In this document: positions 7,287 through 17,280 of the stretch, piece by piece
Layout: each line of letters begins with the position of its first letter
How positions within the stretch are numbered: position 1 is the stretch's first letter
Origin: Planctomycetota bacterium
GTDB taxonomy: Bacteria > Planctomycetota > Phycisphaerae > Phycisphaerales > UBA1924
Direction of reading: 5' to 3'
Assembly: GCA_018242625.1 (NCBI GenBank)
Contig: JAFEBO010000006.1
Location: forward strand, 281,132-345,131
Length of the DNA: 64,000 nucleotides
The notes under the pieces: model-generated
What the model was told of the DNA's origin: nothing
Seen by the model: only the letters and a program-made list of their open reading frames with translations
The model's database searches: none
Program-made: the position numbers and the translations under genes

Positions 7287-9989
7287 TTATGGGCAGATGA
7301 GGCGGTCGTAGGAGATGAGGAACTGGTTGAGGTCGTCATCGTCTACGTAGCCGTTGCGGACGACGTCTGCGGGGCATCCTGCGGGCATGTTGGGGTTGGT
7401 GCAGCCGTAGAGGTAGTATGCGGGGAGGAAGATGATGAAGTCGGTGTCGTCGACTTTGCCGTCGCAGTTGAGATCGCCCATGCACTCGGTGAAGGGGATG
7501 GTGATGCTGACGCAGTCGCTGACGCCGCAGTTGTTTTCGTAGCGTGCGAAGTAGGTGGTGGTTTTGGTGGGGACGGGGATTGTGATGAATTTGTCTGTGA
7601 GGGAGGAGCCGATCTGGGTGCCTCCGCAGGAACCGGAGAACCAGCGGAGAGTTGTGCCGGAGCCGCCGTTGGCGGTGAGGGTGATTGTGCCGCCGGTCTG
7701 ATATTTGCAAGCGCGGGAGAGAGAAGAGGAGATGGAGCCCGGGGTGACGGGCGAGGAGGCGGCCTGGACGGCGACGGAAACGCAGGTGGAGGTTTTGTTG
7801 TCGGCGCTGACGGTGCGTGCGAAGTAGGTGGTGCTGCTGGCGGGGCGTGGGAGTGTGAGGGAGTTTCCGGTGCCGACGAGGCTGCCGCCGCAGGAGCCGG
7901 TGTACCACTTGATGGAGGAGTTTGCGGGCGCGGGATCGCAGGAGAGGACGAAGGTGGTGTTGGGGCAGACGGAATCGGGCGTGGCTTTGGCGTTGGTGGG
8001 CGGGAGGGGCGAGCCGGTGATGGTGATTCTGCCGCGGTTGATGTCGAAGAAGATTTTGCCGGTGCCTTTGACTTTGACGCGGCCGGAAGAGGTGGGGACG
8101 TAGGGGACGACGATGTTGGCGGAGCCGCTGTTGGGGACGCCGGAGGCGAGTGTTGTGGAGAAATCGGCGCCGTCGGCGGCGAAGAGGATGTCGACTTTGG
8201 AGCAGCTGACGGGGGCGGCGGTGGTGTTGGCGACGCTCCAGGTGATGGCCTGCGTGGTGCCGGCGGTCCAGGAGGTGTTGGAGGACTGGCTGGTGACGTC
8301 GAACGGGCCGGAGGTGCTGGTGACGGTGATCTTGACGTCGGCGCTGTTGACGCCGCCCTTGCCGTCGCGGACTGTGACGCGGTAGGGCAAGACGCGGGAA
8401 TAGAGCGGGAGTGTTTCGCCGAAGGCGAGGGTGTTGGCGAGGAGTTTGGAGTTCAGCGGGAGCTGGCGCGAGGGGCTGGTGGTGGGGCTCCAGGAGCGCT
8501 GGAAGGGGCCGTTGGTGCCGGTGTCGGGGAAGTTGCCGCCGGAGGGATTCTGAGCGTTTGCGGCGAAGTACATCTCCCAGCAATAGGTGAGAGCATCGCC
8601 GTTGGCGTCGGCGCCGGTTGCGGTGAGGGTGTAGGGGGTGCCTTTGGGGATCGTGGCGGCGGCACCGGCGCTGACTGTGGGCGTTGCGTTGTTGGTGGCG
8701 GTGGCGGTGTGGCAGGAATTGGAACTGACGTAGGTGATGATTTCGTAGAAGTTGACGGCGTGGAAGTAGGGGTCGGAGTGGGCCTGGAGGTCGTCGGCGT
8801 CGCAGATGCCGGCGTAGGCCATGATGGTGGAACCGGAGCCGGGCTCGTGGGCGCGGGAAGCTTCGCGGTTGCCGTCGCAGCTGCCGAGTGTGCCGTTGAA
8901 GCTGTGATTGGCGCCGAACTGGTGTCCGATTTCGTGAGCGACGTAGTCGATCCAGAAGGCGTCGCCGTTGGGGGAGGAGGAGCCGGTTTCGCCCTGGGCT
9001 TTTCGGGAGGAATTGCAGACGACGCCGAGGCCGGCGAGGCCGCCGCCGTCGGTTGAGAAGACGTGGCCGATGTCGAAGTTTGCGGAGCCGATTTTGCTGA
9101 CGACGGTGGCCTGATTCTGAGCGAGGAGCGATTCGGAGTCGCTGTTGGAGTAGGGGTCGGAGGAGGCGTTGGTGTAGACGAGGGAGGAGTTGTTCGCGAC
9201 GAGAGTGAGGCGGATGTTGAGTTCCTGCTCGTAGACCTGAGTGACGCGGTTGATGGCGCTGACGATGGCGGCCTGGCCCTTGGTGACTGTGCCGCCGAAG
9301 TAGGCGGTGTATTCGCCGGTGGCGGCGACGGCGATGCGGTAGTTGCGGCGGGTGGGGCCGACGGCGAGGCGGTCTTCGAAGATGTTTTCGGGGATGGGGT
9401 CGGGGTTGGTGCCGTGGACGCCGCACTTCCAGGGCGGGCTCTTGCCGAGATCGGAGCGTGCGTAGGAGGTGTAGAGATTGGTGTCGTCGATGGAGACGGG
9501 ATCGAGCCAGTAGGAGCCTTCGGGGCTGAGGACCTGGGCGCGGAAGCCAAGCGGGGTGAGATCGCAGCGGATGGTGGCGCCGGGGGTTTCGATGGAGTCG
9601 CCCCGGTAGGTTTTCATGTCGGGGAACTCGGCTTCGAAGCCGGGCTCATAGACGGGTGATTCGAAGATCTCGAAGCGCTCGAGTTTTCCGTCGGGGCGGG
9701 GGACGGCGATGACGACCGGGGCGGCGGCCATGGCGAACGCGATGTCGTTTTCGCGGGGAGCGCCGGCGAGCTGGGACTGGAGTTTGGAGACGTCGAGAAG
9801 AACCTGCCGGCCGCCGACGGGGCGGACGAGCGGCTTGTTGCCGAGCATGGCGGCGGGGAGATTCTGCGCGAGGACGTTCCAGGGTTCGTAGACGCCGACG
9901 GCGCGGGCCGGCTGGTCGTTTCTGGGCCCGGCGATCGCGGGCAGGGCGAGAACAGAGCAGAGTGCGGCGACCGTGCGTGCGCGGGACAT
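7287..9989 (-). CDS. Reprolysin-like (M12B) metalloprotease with Ig-like domains and dockerin-like tag
   Basis: A 900-residue protein with start at 9989, where GGGAG precedes the ATG and a signal peptide (about 1-20) follows; a longer frame upstream is not credible. Residues about 30-200 look like a propeptide. The metalloprotease domain carries HEIGHQFGANH at 352-362 and STIMAYAGIC, with the Met-turn Met390. Two Ig-like Cys-containing repeats follow (each with a WY or WF plus GSCGG pattern), then the tag. The second EF-hand-type loop is degraded: ADVVRNGYVDDDD has lost the Asn and Asp at calcium positions 3 and 5. It is a tandem paralogue of the next gene to the right. Confidence 0.9.
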   Translation of the reverse strand: MSRARTVAALCSVLALPAIAGPRNDQPARAVGVYEPWNVLAQNLPAAMLGNKPLVRPVGGRQVLLDVSKLQSQLAGAPRENDIAFAMAAAPVVIAVPRPDGKLERFEIFESPVYEPGFEAEFPDMKTYRGDSIETPGATIRCDLTPLGFRAQVLSPEGSYWLDPVSIDDTNLYTSYARSDLGKSPPWKCGVHGTNPDPIPENIFEDRLAVGPTRRNYRIAVAATGEYTAYFGGTVTKGQAAIVSAINRVTQVYEQELNIRLTLVANNSSLVYTNASSDPYSNSDSESLLAQNQATVVSKIGSANFDIGHVFSTDGGGLAGLGVVCNSSRKAQGETGSSSPNGDAFWIDYVAHEIGHQFGANHSFNGTLGSCDGNREASRAHEPGSGSTIMAYAGICDADDLQAHSDPYFHAVNFYEIITYVSSNSCHTATATNNATPTVSAGAAATIPKGTPYTLTATGADANGDALTYCWEMYFAANAQNPSGGNFPDTGTNGPFQRSWSPTTSPSRQLPLNSKLLANTLAFGETLPLYSRVLPYRVTVRDGKGGVNSADVKITVTSTSGPFDVTSQSSNTSWTAGTTQAITWSVANTTAAPVSCSKVDILFAADGADFSTTLASGVPNSGSANIVVPYVPTSSGRVKVKGTGKIFFDINRGRITITGSPLPPTNAKATPDSVCPNTTFVLSCDPAPANSSIKWYTGSCGGSLVGTGNSLTLPRPASSTTYFARTVSADNKTSTCVSVAVQAASSPVTPGSISSSLSRACKYQTGGTITLTANGGSGTTLRWFSGSCGGTQIGSSLTDKFITIPVPTKTTTYFARYENNCGVSDCVSITIPFTECMGDLNCDGKVDDTDFIIFLPAYYLYGCTNPNMPAGCPADVVRNGYVDDDDLNQFLISYDRLICP

Positions 9990-10111
9990 TGAGAACACTC
10001 CCGGTTGGGAAGAAGGGGAGCGCGCGACCCGGCGCGACCCACCCGACATCCGCACCGGGAAGAGTTTATCCGAAAAAGGGGGTTCTTCGGGATCGGGATT
10101 TCAAAAAGAAA

Positions 10112-10147
10112 GCCGCCCGGCGGTGAGGCCGGGCGGCGGGGTTTTTT
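10112..10147. terminator. Strong, probably bidirectional rho-independent terminator
   Basis: A perfect 10-bp stem, GCCGCCCGGC (10112-10121) and GCCGGGCGGC (10128-10137), encloses a 6-base loop. On the plus strand it is followed by GGGG and six T (10142-10147). On the minus strand it is followed by CTTTCTTTTTG. It lies about 40-75 bases downstream of the stop of the minus-strand gene ending at 10187, so its main job is probably to end that transcript. Confidence 0.8.
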
Positions 10148-10186
10148 GGTCTGAAATGGGCCTCGACCGGCCTTTTTGACGCGCCC

Positions 10187-12967
10187 TTAGGGGCAGAGGA
10201 GGGCGGTGTAGGCGTCGGAGAAGAGGACGAAGTCGTTGTCGTCCACGAAGCCGTCGTGGGTCAGGTCCGCGGGGCAGCCCGCGGGCATGTTGGGGTCGGA
10301 GCAGTCAAAGAGCGAGTAGGCGTCGGAGAAGAGGACGAAGTCGCTGTCGTCGACGGTTGTGTCGCAGTTGAAGTCTGCCGGGCAGTTGCGGACGTTGATG
10401 GTGATGCTGGCGCAGTTGGAGACGCCGCAGGAGTTTTCCCAGCGGACGAAGTAGGTGGTGGTGACGCTGGGCGAGTTGACGACGAAGGACCCGAGACCGG
10501 AGCCGACGAGGGTTCCGCCGCAGGAGTCGGTGAACCAGCGGAGCGAGCTGCCGGAGCCGCCGATGGCGTTGAGGGTGATGGTGCCCGAGTCGTACTGGCA
10601 GATGTTGTTGGCGCTGGCGTTGATGCTGGTCGGGGCGACGGCGTTGGGGTTGACCGTCACGGCGACCGAGGCGCAGCCGGTGGAGACGGCGCTATCGGAG
10701 GTGCGGCGGGCGCGGGCGAAGTAGGTGAGGGAAGAGGCGGGGCTCACGTTGAGCGGGTTGCCGGTGCCGACGAAGGTGCCGCCGCAGGAGCCGGAGTACC
10801 AGTCGATAACGATTCCGGCGCCGGGGTCGGTGACGGAGAGGCTGGTGCTGTTGCCGGCGCAGATGGACGAGGGGCTGGCCTGGGGGTTGGAGGGGTTGGC
10901 GGGAGCGGCCGCGGCGGTGATGGTGAAGTTGACGTTGCTGATGTCGAAGAAGATGTTGCCGACGGCGGCGACCTTGATACGGGCCGTGGTCGAGGCGGTG
11001 TTGGGGATGGTGACGCTGGCGGAGCCGTTGTTGGGCACGCTGGCGGCGAGGACTGTGGGGAAGGTGTTGCCGCCGTCGGTGGAGAGCAGGATGCTCACAT
11101 TCTGGCAGTTGACGGTGGCGTTGGTGGTGTTTGCGACGTCCCAGGTGACGGTCTGTGTTGAGAGGCCGGCCCAGGAGACGTTGGTGTTGGGAGCGGTGAC
11201 GAGGAAGGGGCCTGCGGTGGTGGTGGAAGTGATGTTGACGTCGGCGAAGTTCATGCCGCCCTTGCCGTCGCGGACGGTGAGGCGGTAGGGGATGGAGCGG
11301 CTGGCCTTGGGGAGCTGCTCACCCTTGGTGAAGGTGTTGGCGAGGAGGTTGGGGAGCTGCGGGAAGACGCGGGAAGGGCTGGCGATGGGATCGAAGGAGC
11401 GCTGGTAGGCGTTGGTGCCGATGTCGGGGAAGATGTAGTTACCGCTGACGAGGGAGGCGCCCTGTGCGGCGCTTGAGGTGATGTTCTGTTCCCAGCAGTA
11501 GGTGAGGGCGTCGCCGTCGGCATCGGTGGCGGAGCCGGTGAGGGTGTAGGGGGTCTGGATCGGGATGGTGTAGACGGAACCGGCGCTGACGGTGGGGATG
11601 TTGTTGCCGGTGACGATGCTTGCATAGCAGGAGACCGCGGCGACCTTGGTCGTGATTTCCTGGATGGAGCGGGCGTGGAAGAAGGCGACGGAGTGAGCGG
11701 CGAGATCGTCGAAGCCGCAGATTCCGGCGTAGGCCATGATGGTGATGCCCGAGCCGGGCTCGACGGAGGTGGAGGCGTTGCGGTTGCCGCCGGCGCACGA
11801 GCCGCCGGTGCCGTTAAAGGTGTGATTGCCGCCGAACTCGTGGCCGAGTTCGTGAGCGACGTAGTCGATGGCGAAGGGGTCGCCGGTGGGTGCCGCGAGA
11901 CCGGTCGCGCCGTTACCCTTGCTTGCGCCGCAGATGACGCCGAGGCCCGCGAGGCCGCCACCCGGATCGGTGGTGACGAGGTGGCCGACGTCGTAGTTTG
12001 CGGAGCCGATGACGGCATTGATGTTTGAGGTGTTCGTCGAGAGCTGGGCGGAGGTCACCGTGTTGGTGTAGGGATCGGTCGCCGCGTTGGTGTAGATCAG
12101 CGAGGCCTCGTTCGCGACGAGGATGAGACGGACGGAGAAGTCGTTCTCATAGACGCCGCTGATGCGGTTGATGAGCGAGGTGACGGCGGAGAGACCCTGC
12201 GCGACCGTGCCGCCGAAGTAGGCGGTGTATTCGCCGGTGGCGGCGACGGCGGTGCGGAATTCGCGGCGGGTGGTGCCGGTGGCGACGCGGTCGGCGAAGG
12301 GGTTGTCCTCGGCGACGACGTGATTTTCGGGGAGGTCATCGAAGTGGCAGGACCAGGGCTGGACGTTGACGATGTCGCTCTTGCGGTAGCTGGTGTAGAG
12401 GTTGGTATCGCCCATGGTGACGGGGTCGATCCAGTATGAACCCTCGATGCTTCGCACCTGGGCGCGGAAGCCGAGATCGGTGATGTCGATGCGGGCCTCG
12501 GTCTGCGGGCTCTCGAGAGAGGTGCCGATGTAGGTTTTGAAGGTGGGGAACTGAGCGGCGAGGGCCGGCTCCATCATGGAGTATTCGACGACTTCGAAGC
12601 GCTCGAAGGAACCGTCGGGCCTGGGGAGCGCGATGACGGAGGGGGCCGCGGCGACGCCGACGGCCTGTGCATCGCGGACGGCGTCTTCGGTGGGCGCGCC
12701 GGCGAGGAGCTGGCGGACCTTTTCAACGTCGAGGATCACCTGGCGTCCGCCGGCAGGGCGGACGAACGGCTTTTCGCCGAGCTGGGCATCGGGGAGTTTC
12801 TGGGCGAGGATCGTCCAGGGTTCCTCGATCGAGATCGCCTTGGAAGGCTTGTCGTTCTGAGGCGCACCGACGGCGATGGCGCACATACCGGAAGCAACAA
12901 CCAGGCCCAGGCACCGGGAGAAGGAATGAAGGATGCCACGGCCGCCGACAGTTTGACTGACGCTCAT
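10187..12967 (-). CDS. Reprolysin-like (M12B) metalloprotease with dockerin-like tag, tandem paralogue
   Basis: A 926-residue protein. The start at 12967 is supported by GAGAGG about 5-6 bases upstream and a following signal peptide (about 1-35). The propeptide shares whole phrases with the gene at 7287-9989 (EPWTILAQKLPDAQLGEKP against EPWNVLAQNLPAAMLGNKP). The zinc motif HELGHEFGGNH lies at 372-382, with ITIMAYAGIC as Met-turn. Then come a cadherin/PKD-like linker, two Ig-like repeats with GSCGG and DSCGG, and a long-form tag whose first loop is weakened (NCDTTVDDSDF). The terminator at 10112-10147 lies just downstream. The two proteases clearly arose by tandem duplication. Confidence 0.92.
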   Translation of the reverse strand: MSVSQTVGGRGILHSFSRCLGLVVASGMCAIAVGAPQNDKPSKAISIEEPWTILAQKLPDAQLGEKPFVRPAGGRQVILDVEKVRQLLAGAPTEDAVRDAQAVGVAAAPSVIALPRPDGSFERFEVVEYSMMEPALAAQFPTFKTYIGTSLESPQTEARIDITDLGFRAQVRSIEGSYWIDPVTMGDTNLYTSYRKSDIVNVQPWSCHFDDLPENHVVAEDNPFADRVATGTTRREFRTAVAATGEYTAYFGGTVAQGLSAVTSLINRISGVYENDFSVRLILVANEASLIYTNAATDPYTNTVTSAQLSTNTSNINAVIGSANYDVGHLVTTDPGGGLAGLGVICGASKGNGATGLAAPTGDPFAIDYVAHELGHEFGGNHTFNGTGGSCAGGNRNASTSVEPGSGITIMAYAGICGFDDLAAHSVAFFHARSIQEITTKVAAVSCYASIVTGNNIPTVSAGSVYTIPIQTPYTLTGSATDADGDALTYCWEQNITSSAAQGASLVSGNYIFPDIGTNAYQRSFDPIASPSRVFPQLPNLLANTFTKGEQLPKASRSIPYRLTVRDGKGGMNFADVNITSTTTAGPFLVTAPNTNVSWAGLSTQTVTWDVANTTNATVNCQNVSILLSTDGGNTFPTVLAASVPNNGSASVTIPNTASTTARIKVAAVGNIFFDISNVNFTITAAAAPANPSNPQASPSSICAGNSTSLSVTDPGAGIVIDWYSGSCGGTFVGTGNPLNVSPASSLTYFARARRTSDSAVSTGCASVAVTVNPNAVAPTSINASANNICQYDSGTITLNAIGGSGSSLRWFTDSCGGTLVGSGLGSFVVNSPSVTTTYFVRWENSCGVSNCASITINVRNCPADFNCDTTVDDSDFVLFSDAYSLFDCSDPNMPAGCPADLTHDGFVDDNDFVLFSDAYTALLCP

Positions 12968-13220
12968 TGATACCTCTCTCAAGTCCGTGTTTGGGCGCGC
13001 CCTCGACCAAGAAAGCGGCCGAATCAGAAAAAGGAGCATACTCGAAAAGGTGGGGATGCTCAACGAAAAACAGGCATATTGCACCCCCGCAAGCAGGTTT
13101 GGGGGGCTTTTGGAGTCAGGTCCTGTAACGGGGAGGGAGGGGGTTTTGTTGCGAAAGACCGGACTGGCGGCTGGAGATTGGGTCTTGCGGCCGCCGTTTC
13201 CGGAGAAATACGCAGGGCAT

Positions 13221-15428
13221 TCAGGGGCAGGCGAGGTGGTTGTAGGAATCGGCGAAGATGGCGAAGTCGAGATCGTCGGACAGGCCGTCGCCGGTCAGGT
13301 CGCCTTCGGGGGTGAGGAACTGCGCGTACGCGTCGGCGAAGAAGACGAAATCGAGATCATCGACGAAGCCGTCGCCGTTGAAATCACCCGGGCAGGGCTT
13401 CATATTGGCGGCGAAGCCGAGGGCGTTGGCCTCGATGAGAGCACCGTCGGTGCGGACGAGCCAGCCGGGGCCGTATTCCTGGCTCGAGGCGGGATAGAAA
13501 CCCAGATCGATTCGTTTGCGGAAATTGTGGATTGAGGCGAAGGTTTTTCCGTCGGACCAGCGGGTGAGGGCGTGGCCGCGGATGTCGGGAACGGAACTCT
13601 GGCGGACGCTGGCGGTGCCGCCGTCGAACTTGCGGACGAAAGTGTTGACGGGATGGTTGGGAAGGAGCCTGGCGCCGATGGTGGCGTTTGGAGAGGTGGT
13701 TGATGTGGGGAGCAGATTTTCGGGGGTGATGTCGTAGCCCTGGGAGATCCATCTTCCGCGGGGGCGGTTGTTGGAGATGCCCGGGTTGGCGACGGTGGAG
13801 TAGAGACCGACGACGACGCCTCCTCCGGCATCGACAAAGTCGGCGAGGTTGTTACCGACGGCGGTCGCGTCGAGGAAATTGGTGGTGCTGCCCCAGACGA
13901 GCAGGGCGTGATAGGGGCGGAGCGTTGCGGCGGAGGGGGTTGCGGTCTGGAGTCCGGGGAGGAGGTCCACGGCGCTGAAGCGGCGGAGGAGGAAGAGACG
14001 GTTCTGGGTGAGGTAGGTGAGGCCGCTGGTTTCGGAGTGAAGGACGGCGACGTAGGGCTGCGTGGTGTAGCGAACGGCGTTGCCGAGAATGAATGCGCCG
14101 CTGGTGCTGGAGTTCCAGAAGTTGGGAGAGACCAGGGAAGAGGGCGGGTACATGCCCAGGTCGCAGCGGTTGTGGAATTTCGAGGAGACGACGACGAGTG
14201 GTTTGCCGTCGGACCATTGCGAAACGGTGATTGCGTGGCTGGGGAGTGTGTTCGAGGCGGGTCGGAAACTGCTTGTGCCGCCGTCGAAGGAAGAGACGAG
14301 CGCGAGGCAGGGGTGGGTGGGGTAGGGGGATGTTCCGAGCGTTGCCTGAGAGTTATTGATGTAGCCCGCGGAGGGATCGATGAGCTGGTATCCGCCGGTG
14401 AGCCATCGGCCCTGGATGCGGGTTGTGGTGGAGCCGGAGGTGGCGAACATGGCGGCCACGACGCCGCCGCCCCAGTCGACGTAGTCGGCGAGGACGTTTC
14501 CGAAGGCGACGGGATCGGCGAGGGGAACGTTGGTCCAGGTGAGAACCGCGTCGTACTTCTTGAGCTGGCTGAGGGTGGGGGTGGCGAGGTTGGCGTCGAA
14601 GAGGTCGATGGCGCTGAAGTAGCCGGTGCCGCGGAGGCGGTTGCGTGGATCGGTGAAGCGGGGGTTGGCGATGCTGCTGTCGAGGGCGGCGGCGGCGCAG
14701 ATGAGCACCTTCGGGCGGATGGTGAAGAGCAGCGAGTTCACCATGATTTTGAGGCCGTCAGTTGCGCTGTTCCAGTAGGCGGGGTTGACGTCGCTCGAGG
14801 TGGGATAGAAGCCGATGTCCGCGCGGTTGGGGAGCGGGCCGAAGGCGGCGAGGGGTTTTCCGTCGGACCAGGAGAGGCAGAGGTTGGAGCCGGGCTGGAG
14901 GGAGGAGGTGCTGGGGCGGAAGGAGGAGGAGCCGCCGCTGAAAGTCTGTACTCCGCTCGATGGAAGGTGATCGGGGAGCGTGATTGTTCCGAGAGCGGCG
15001 GGGCCCTGCGCGTACTGGGAGAAGAGGATGGTGTTGTAGTTGCCGGTCCAGCGGCCGGCGAGGCCGTTGTCGGGGTAGATGCCGGCGTTGGCAAACGGTG
15101 CGAGCACAACGCCGAATCCGGCGTCGACATAGTCGGCGAGCACGCTGCCCATGGCGACCTTGTCGGCCCAGGACTGGTGATTGGCGACGAGCGCGGCGTC
15201 GTAATTGATCAGGAAGTCGATGGTGGGGGTGCCGAGGCCGCCGTCGAAGGTTGCGACGGATTCAAAGACGCCGGCGCTCTGCAGCTTGGCGACGACGTCG
15301 GCGACGTTGGCGGGAGCGGCGGTGTCGGAGTGGATGTAGAGGACGCTGGGCTTTCGGGGCGAGGCGAGGGCGCTTGCTCCGAACAGGAGCGAGAACCAAG
15401 CGATGACGATCGCTTTGATCCAAGTCAT
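13221..15428 (-). CDS. Triple GATase1/ThuA-like repeat protein with short-form dockerin-like tag
   Basis: A 735-residue secreted protein. GGGAG lies just before the ATG at 15428, and the signal peptide is at about 1-23. Three tandem units of about 210-220 residues follow (about 27-236, 238-455 and 457-670). Each runs: beta strand (KPSVLYIHS type), a helix, YDAVL or a variant, a helix ending LADYVDAGGGVV, HP..V..F, WSDGK, R.DLG.YP and a closing helix. This order resembles the class I glutamine amidotransferase-like fold of ThuA-type proteins, but no catalytic Cys is seen at the nucleophile elbow, so binding rather than catalysis is likelier. The short-form tag (last 57 residues) lacks the middle cysteines. 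It is the most divergent of six paralogues. Confidence 0.85.
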   Translation of the reverse strand: MTWIKAIVIAWFSLLFGASALASPRKPSVLYIHSDTAAPANVADVVAKLQSAGVFESVATFDGGLGTPTIDFLINYDAALVANHQSWADKVAMGSVLADYVDAGFGVVLAPFANAGIYPDNGLAGRWTGNYNTILFSQYAQGPAALGTITLPDHLPSSGVQTFSGGSSSFRPSTSSLQPGSNLCLSWSDGKPLAAFGPLPNRADIGFYPTSSDVNPAYWNSATDGLKIMVNSLLFTIRPKVLICAAAALDSSIANPRFTDPRNRLRGTGYFSAIDLFDANLATPTLSQLKKYDAVLTWTNVPLADPVAFGNVLADYVDWGGGVVAAMFATSGSTTTRIQGRWLTGGYQLIDPSAGYINNSQATLGTSPYPTHPCLALVSSFDGGTSSFRPASNTLPSHAITVSQWSDGKPLVVVSSKFHNRCDLGMYPPSSLVSPNFWNSSTSGAFILGNAVRYTTQPYVAVLHSETSGLTYLTQNRLFLLRRFSAVDLLPGLQTATPSAATLRPYHALLVWGSTTNFLDATAVGNNLADFVDAGGGVVVGLYSTVANPGISNNRPRGRWISQGYDITPENLLPTSTTSPNATIGARLLPNHPVNTFVRKFDGGTASVRQSSVPDIRGHALTRWSDGKTFASIHNFRKRIDLGFYPASSQEYGPGWLVRTDGALIEANALGFAANMKPCPGDFNGDGFVDDLDFVFFADAYAQFLTPEGDLTGDGLSDDLDFAIFADSYNHLACP

Positions 15429-15555
15429 AAAAGACTCCCGCGGCCCGGGAAGGAATACGCGAGTCTACTTCTGAAAGCGGCAAAGGGAACTGGAAGTATC
15501 GCGGATTTCAGGAGGTATGCGGAGGGTTTTTCTCGGACGTTCCGCATAGAAGGGT

Positions 15556-17280
15556 TCAGGGGCAGAGGAGAGCGTCGTAAGCCGCCACGAAAAGGGAGAA
15601 ATCGGCGTCGTCGACGAGGCCGTCGCCGTTCAGGTCTGCGGAGCAGGCGGCGGGCATGGCGGGATCGGCGCAGTCCAGAAGGTTGTAGGAGACAACAAAG
15701 GGGGTGAAATCGGCGTCGTCCACGAGCTCGTCGAAGTTGAGGTCGGAGGGGCAGCGGATGCGCTCGAGCGAGCGGAAGGCGTCGACAAAGCCCCAGCCGG
15801 AATTGGTGTCGTAGCCCGGGGCGTAGATGTCGCGCGCGCCCTGCTGCATGGCGCGTTCGACCTGGGTGGAGGAAAGGGAGGGTTTGAAGGAGATCACGAG
15901 TGCGGCGACGGCGGAAGAGAGCGGCGAGGCGAAGGACGTGCCGCTGACGGTTGCGTAATCGGCGTAGGGGGCGGCGCTGGTGTAGCCGCCGGAGCCGGTG
16001 ATATCGGTGGAGAGGATGTTGACGCCGGGTGCGGAGAAGTCGAGTCCTGCGCCGTACTGGCTGAATCCGGCGCGAGAGCCGTTGACGTCGAGGGCGGCGA
16101 TGGCGTTCACGGAGGAGATGCTGGCGGGGTAGCCGATGGAGCCTGCGCCGCTGTTTCCGGCGGAAGCGAAATGCACCATACCTGCGGCGCGAGTGGAGGT
16201 GTATTTGTCGGAGATGGTGCTTGAAGTGAAGCCGTAGCCGTTGCTGTTGTTGGTGACGCGAGCGCCGATGGACTCGGCGAAGGCGAGGGATGCGACGGTC
16301 CAGGACGCCTGACTGCTCCAGCCGCCGCTGCAGGAGAGATTGGAGATGAAGGTGCGGGCGGAGACGGTGCGGACGTCGGGCGCGAGGCCGGCGACTCCGA
16401 GCGCGTTGTTGCGGATGGCGGAGACGCATCCGGCGACGGCGGTGCCGTGCTTGTCGCAGGCGTTCATGGGCTGACCCTGGCCCCCGGCGGAGGCTTGCGA
16501 GGTGGTGTCGATGCCGGGGAAGATCTGGTGGAGGTCGGGGTGGGCGGGGTCAACGCCGACATCGATGATGACGTCGATGATGGATGGTGAGCCGGTTGAG
16601 ATGGTCCAGGCGTGTTCGGCCCGCATGTCCTGGCCGGGGATGGAACCGGACCAGTAGCCGGTGTTGCTGAGCGCCCACTGGCTGTAGTAGAGCGGGTCGT
16701 TGGGGGCGGTGTCGGCGTGACCGGAGAAGATCATGTCGGGCTCGGCGTACCGGATTTCGGGGCGCTTTGCGAGTGTGTTGGCGGCATCGAGCACTTCGAA
16801 ACCGTCGCGGGAGGGGCTCTCGACGAGGTAGAGGCCTGTGGTGTCTGCGAAGGCCTCGTCGACGATCTCTCCGTAGGGCGCGAGCAGTTCGCGGCAGCGT
16901 GAGGGGGGCGTGGCGGGATCGAAGCCGACGAGCAGGCGGCGGGTGACGATGAGGGGGCCGCCGTCGGCGCCGATGAAAACGGGTGAGACAAAGTCGGAGT
17001 TCTGGTCGGCGCGGGCGGCGGCTTGCATCGCTGAGCGCACGGAGGACTCGGAGTTCTCAGACAACTGGCGGAGGAAGACGCCGGGTATCGAGAGTTCCGG
17101 GGCTGCGGGGACTCCGGGTGCGCGCTGGGCGGAGGGAGCGAAGACGGCGATCTGCGATGTGTTGAGCGTGAGGGGGCGGGCCTGCTTGAAATAGGTGTAG
17201 TGGAATGCGGTCTGCGCGGAGGCCTGCAGTGTGAGACCAAAGACGGCGCAGGAGAAGGCGCCAGATGAGATGATTTTCAT
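15556..17280 (-). CDS. Subtilisin-like serine protease (S8) with dockerin-like tag
   Basis: A 574-residue secreted protease. The ATG at 17280 opens directly into a signal peptide (about 1-22); no strong Shine-Dalgarno is visible. An N-terminal prodomain-like region (about 100-185) ends with RYAEPD, typical of S8 propeptides. The catalytic triad is intact: Asp240 in IIDVGVDPAHPDL, His278 in DKHGTAVAGC and Ser449 in SGTSFASP, with oxyanion Asn376 in ASAGNSG. A long-form tag follows, with the linker variant MPAACSADLN in place of the usual MPxGCPADLN. An inverted repeat (15516-15523 and 15541-15548) lies just past the stop, but it has no T-run on this strand. Probable role: extracellular protein degradation. 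Confidence 0.93.
   Translation of the reverse strand: MKIISSGAFSCAVFGLTLQASAQTAFHYTYFKQARPLTLNTSQIAVFAPSAQRAPGVPAAPELSIPGVFLRQLSENSESSVRSAMQAAARADQNSDFVSPVFIGADGGPLIVTRRLLVGFDPATPPSRCRELLAPYGEIVDEAFADTTGLYLVESPSRDGFEVLDAANTLAKRPEIRYAEPDMIFSGHADTAPNDPLYYSQWALSNTGYWSGSIPGQDMRAEHAWTISTGSPSIIDVIIDVGVDPAHPDLHQIFPGIDTTSQASAGGQGQPMNACDKHGTAVAGCVSAIRNNALGVAGLAPDVRTVSARTFISNLSCSGGWSSQASWTVASLAFAESIGARVTNNSNGYGFTSSTISDKYTSTRAAGMVHFASAGNSGAGSIGYPASISSVNAIAALDVNGSRAGFSQYGAGLDFSAPGVNILSTDITGSGGYTSAAPYADYATVSGTSFASPLSSAVAALVISFKPSLSSTQVERAMQQGARDIYAPGYDTNSGWGFVDAFRSLERIRCPSDLNFDELVDDADFTPFVVSYNLLDCADPAMPAACSADLNGDGLVDDADFSLFVAAYDALLCP

Noticed and set aside
7336-9426. A 696-codon Arg/His/Pro-rich frame within the M12B protease gene
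   Set aside because: It is an alternative frame of the same strand with no domain; the protease frame has intact motifs.
13908-15707. A plus-strand open frame of about 600 codons opposite the triple-repeat gene
   Set aside because: It is Gly/Glu/Val-rich low-complexity text produced by the codon bias of the opposite strand, with no signal peptide or family motif. The minus-strand protein is clearly real.
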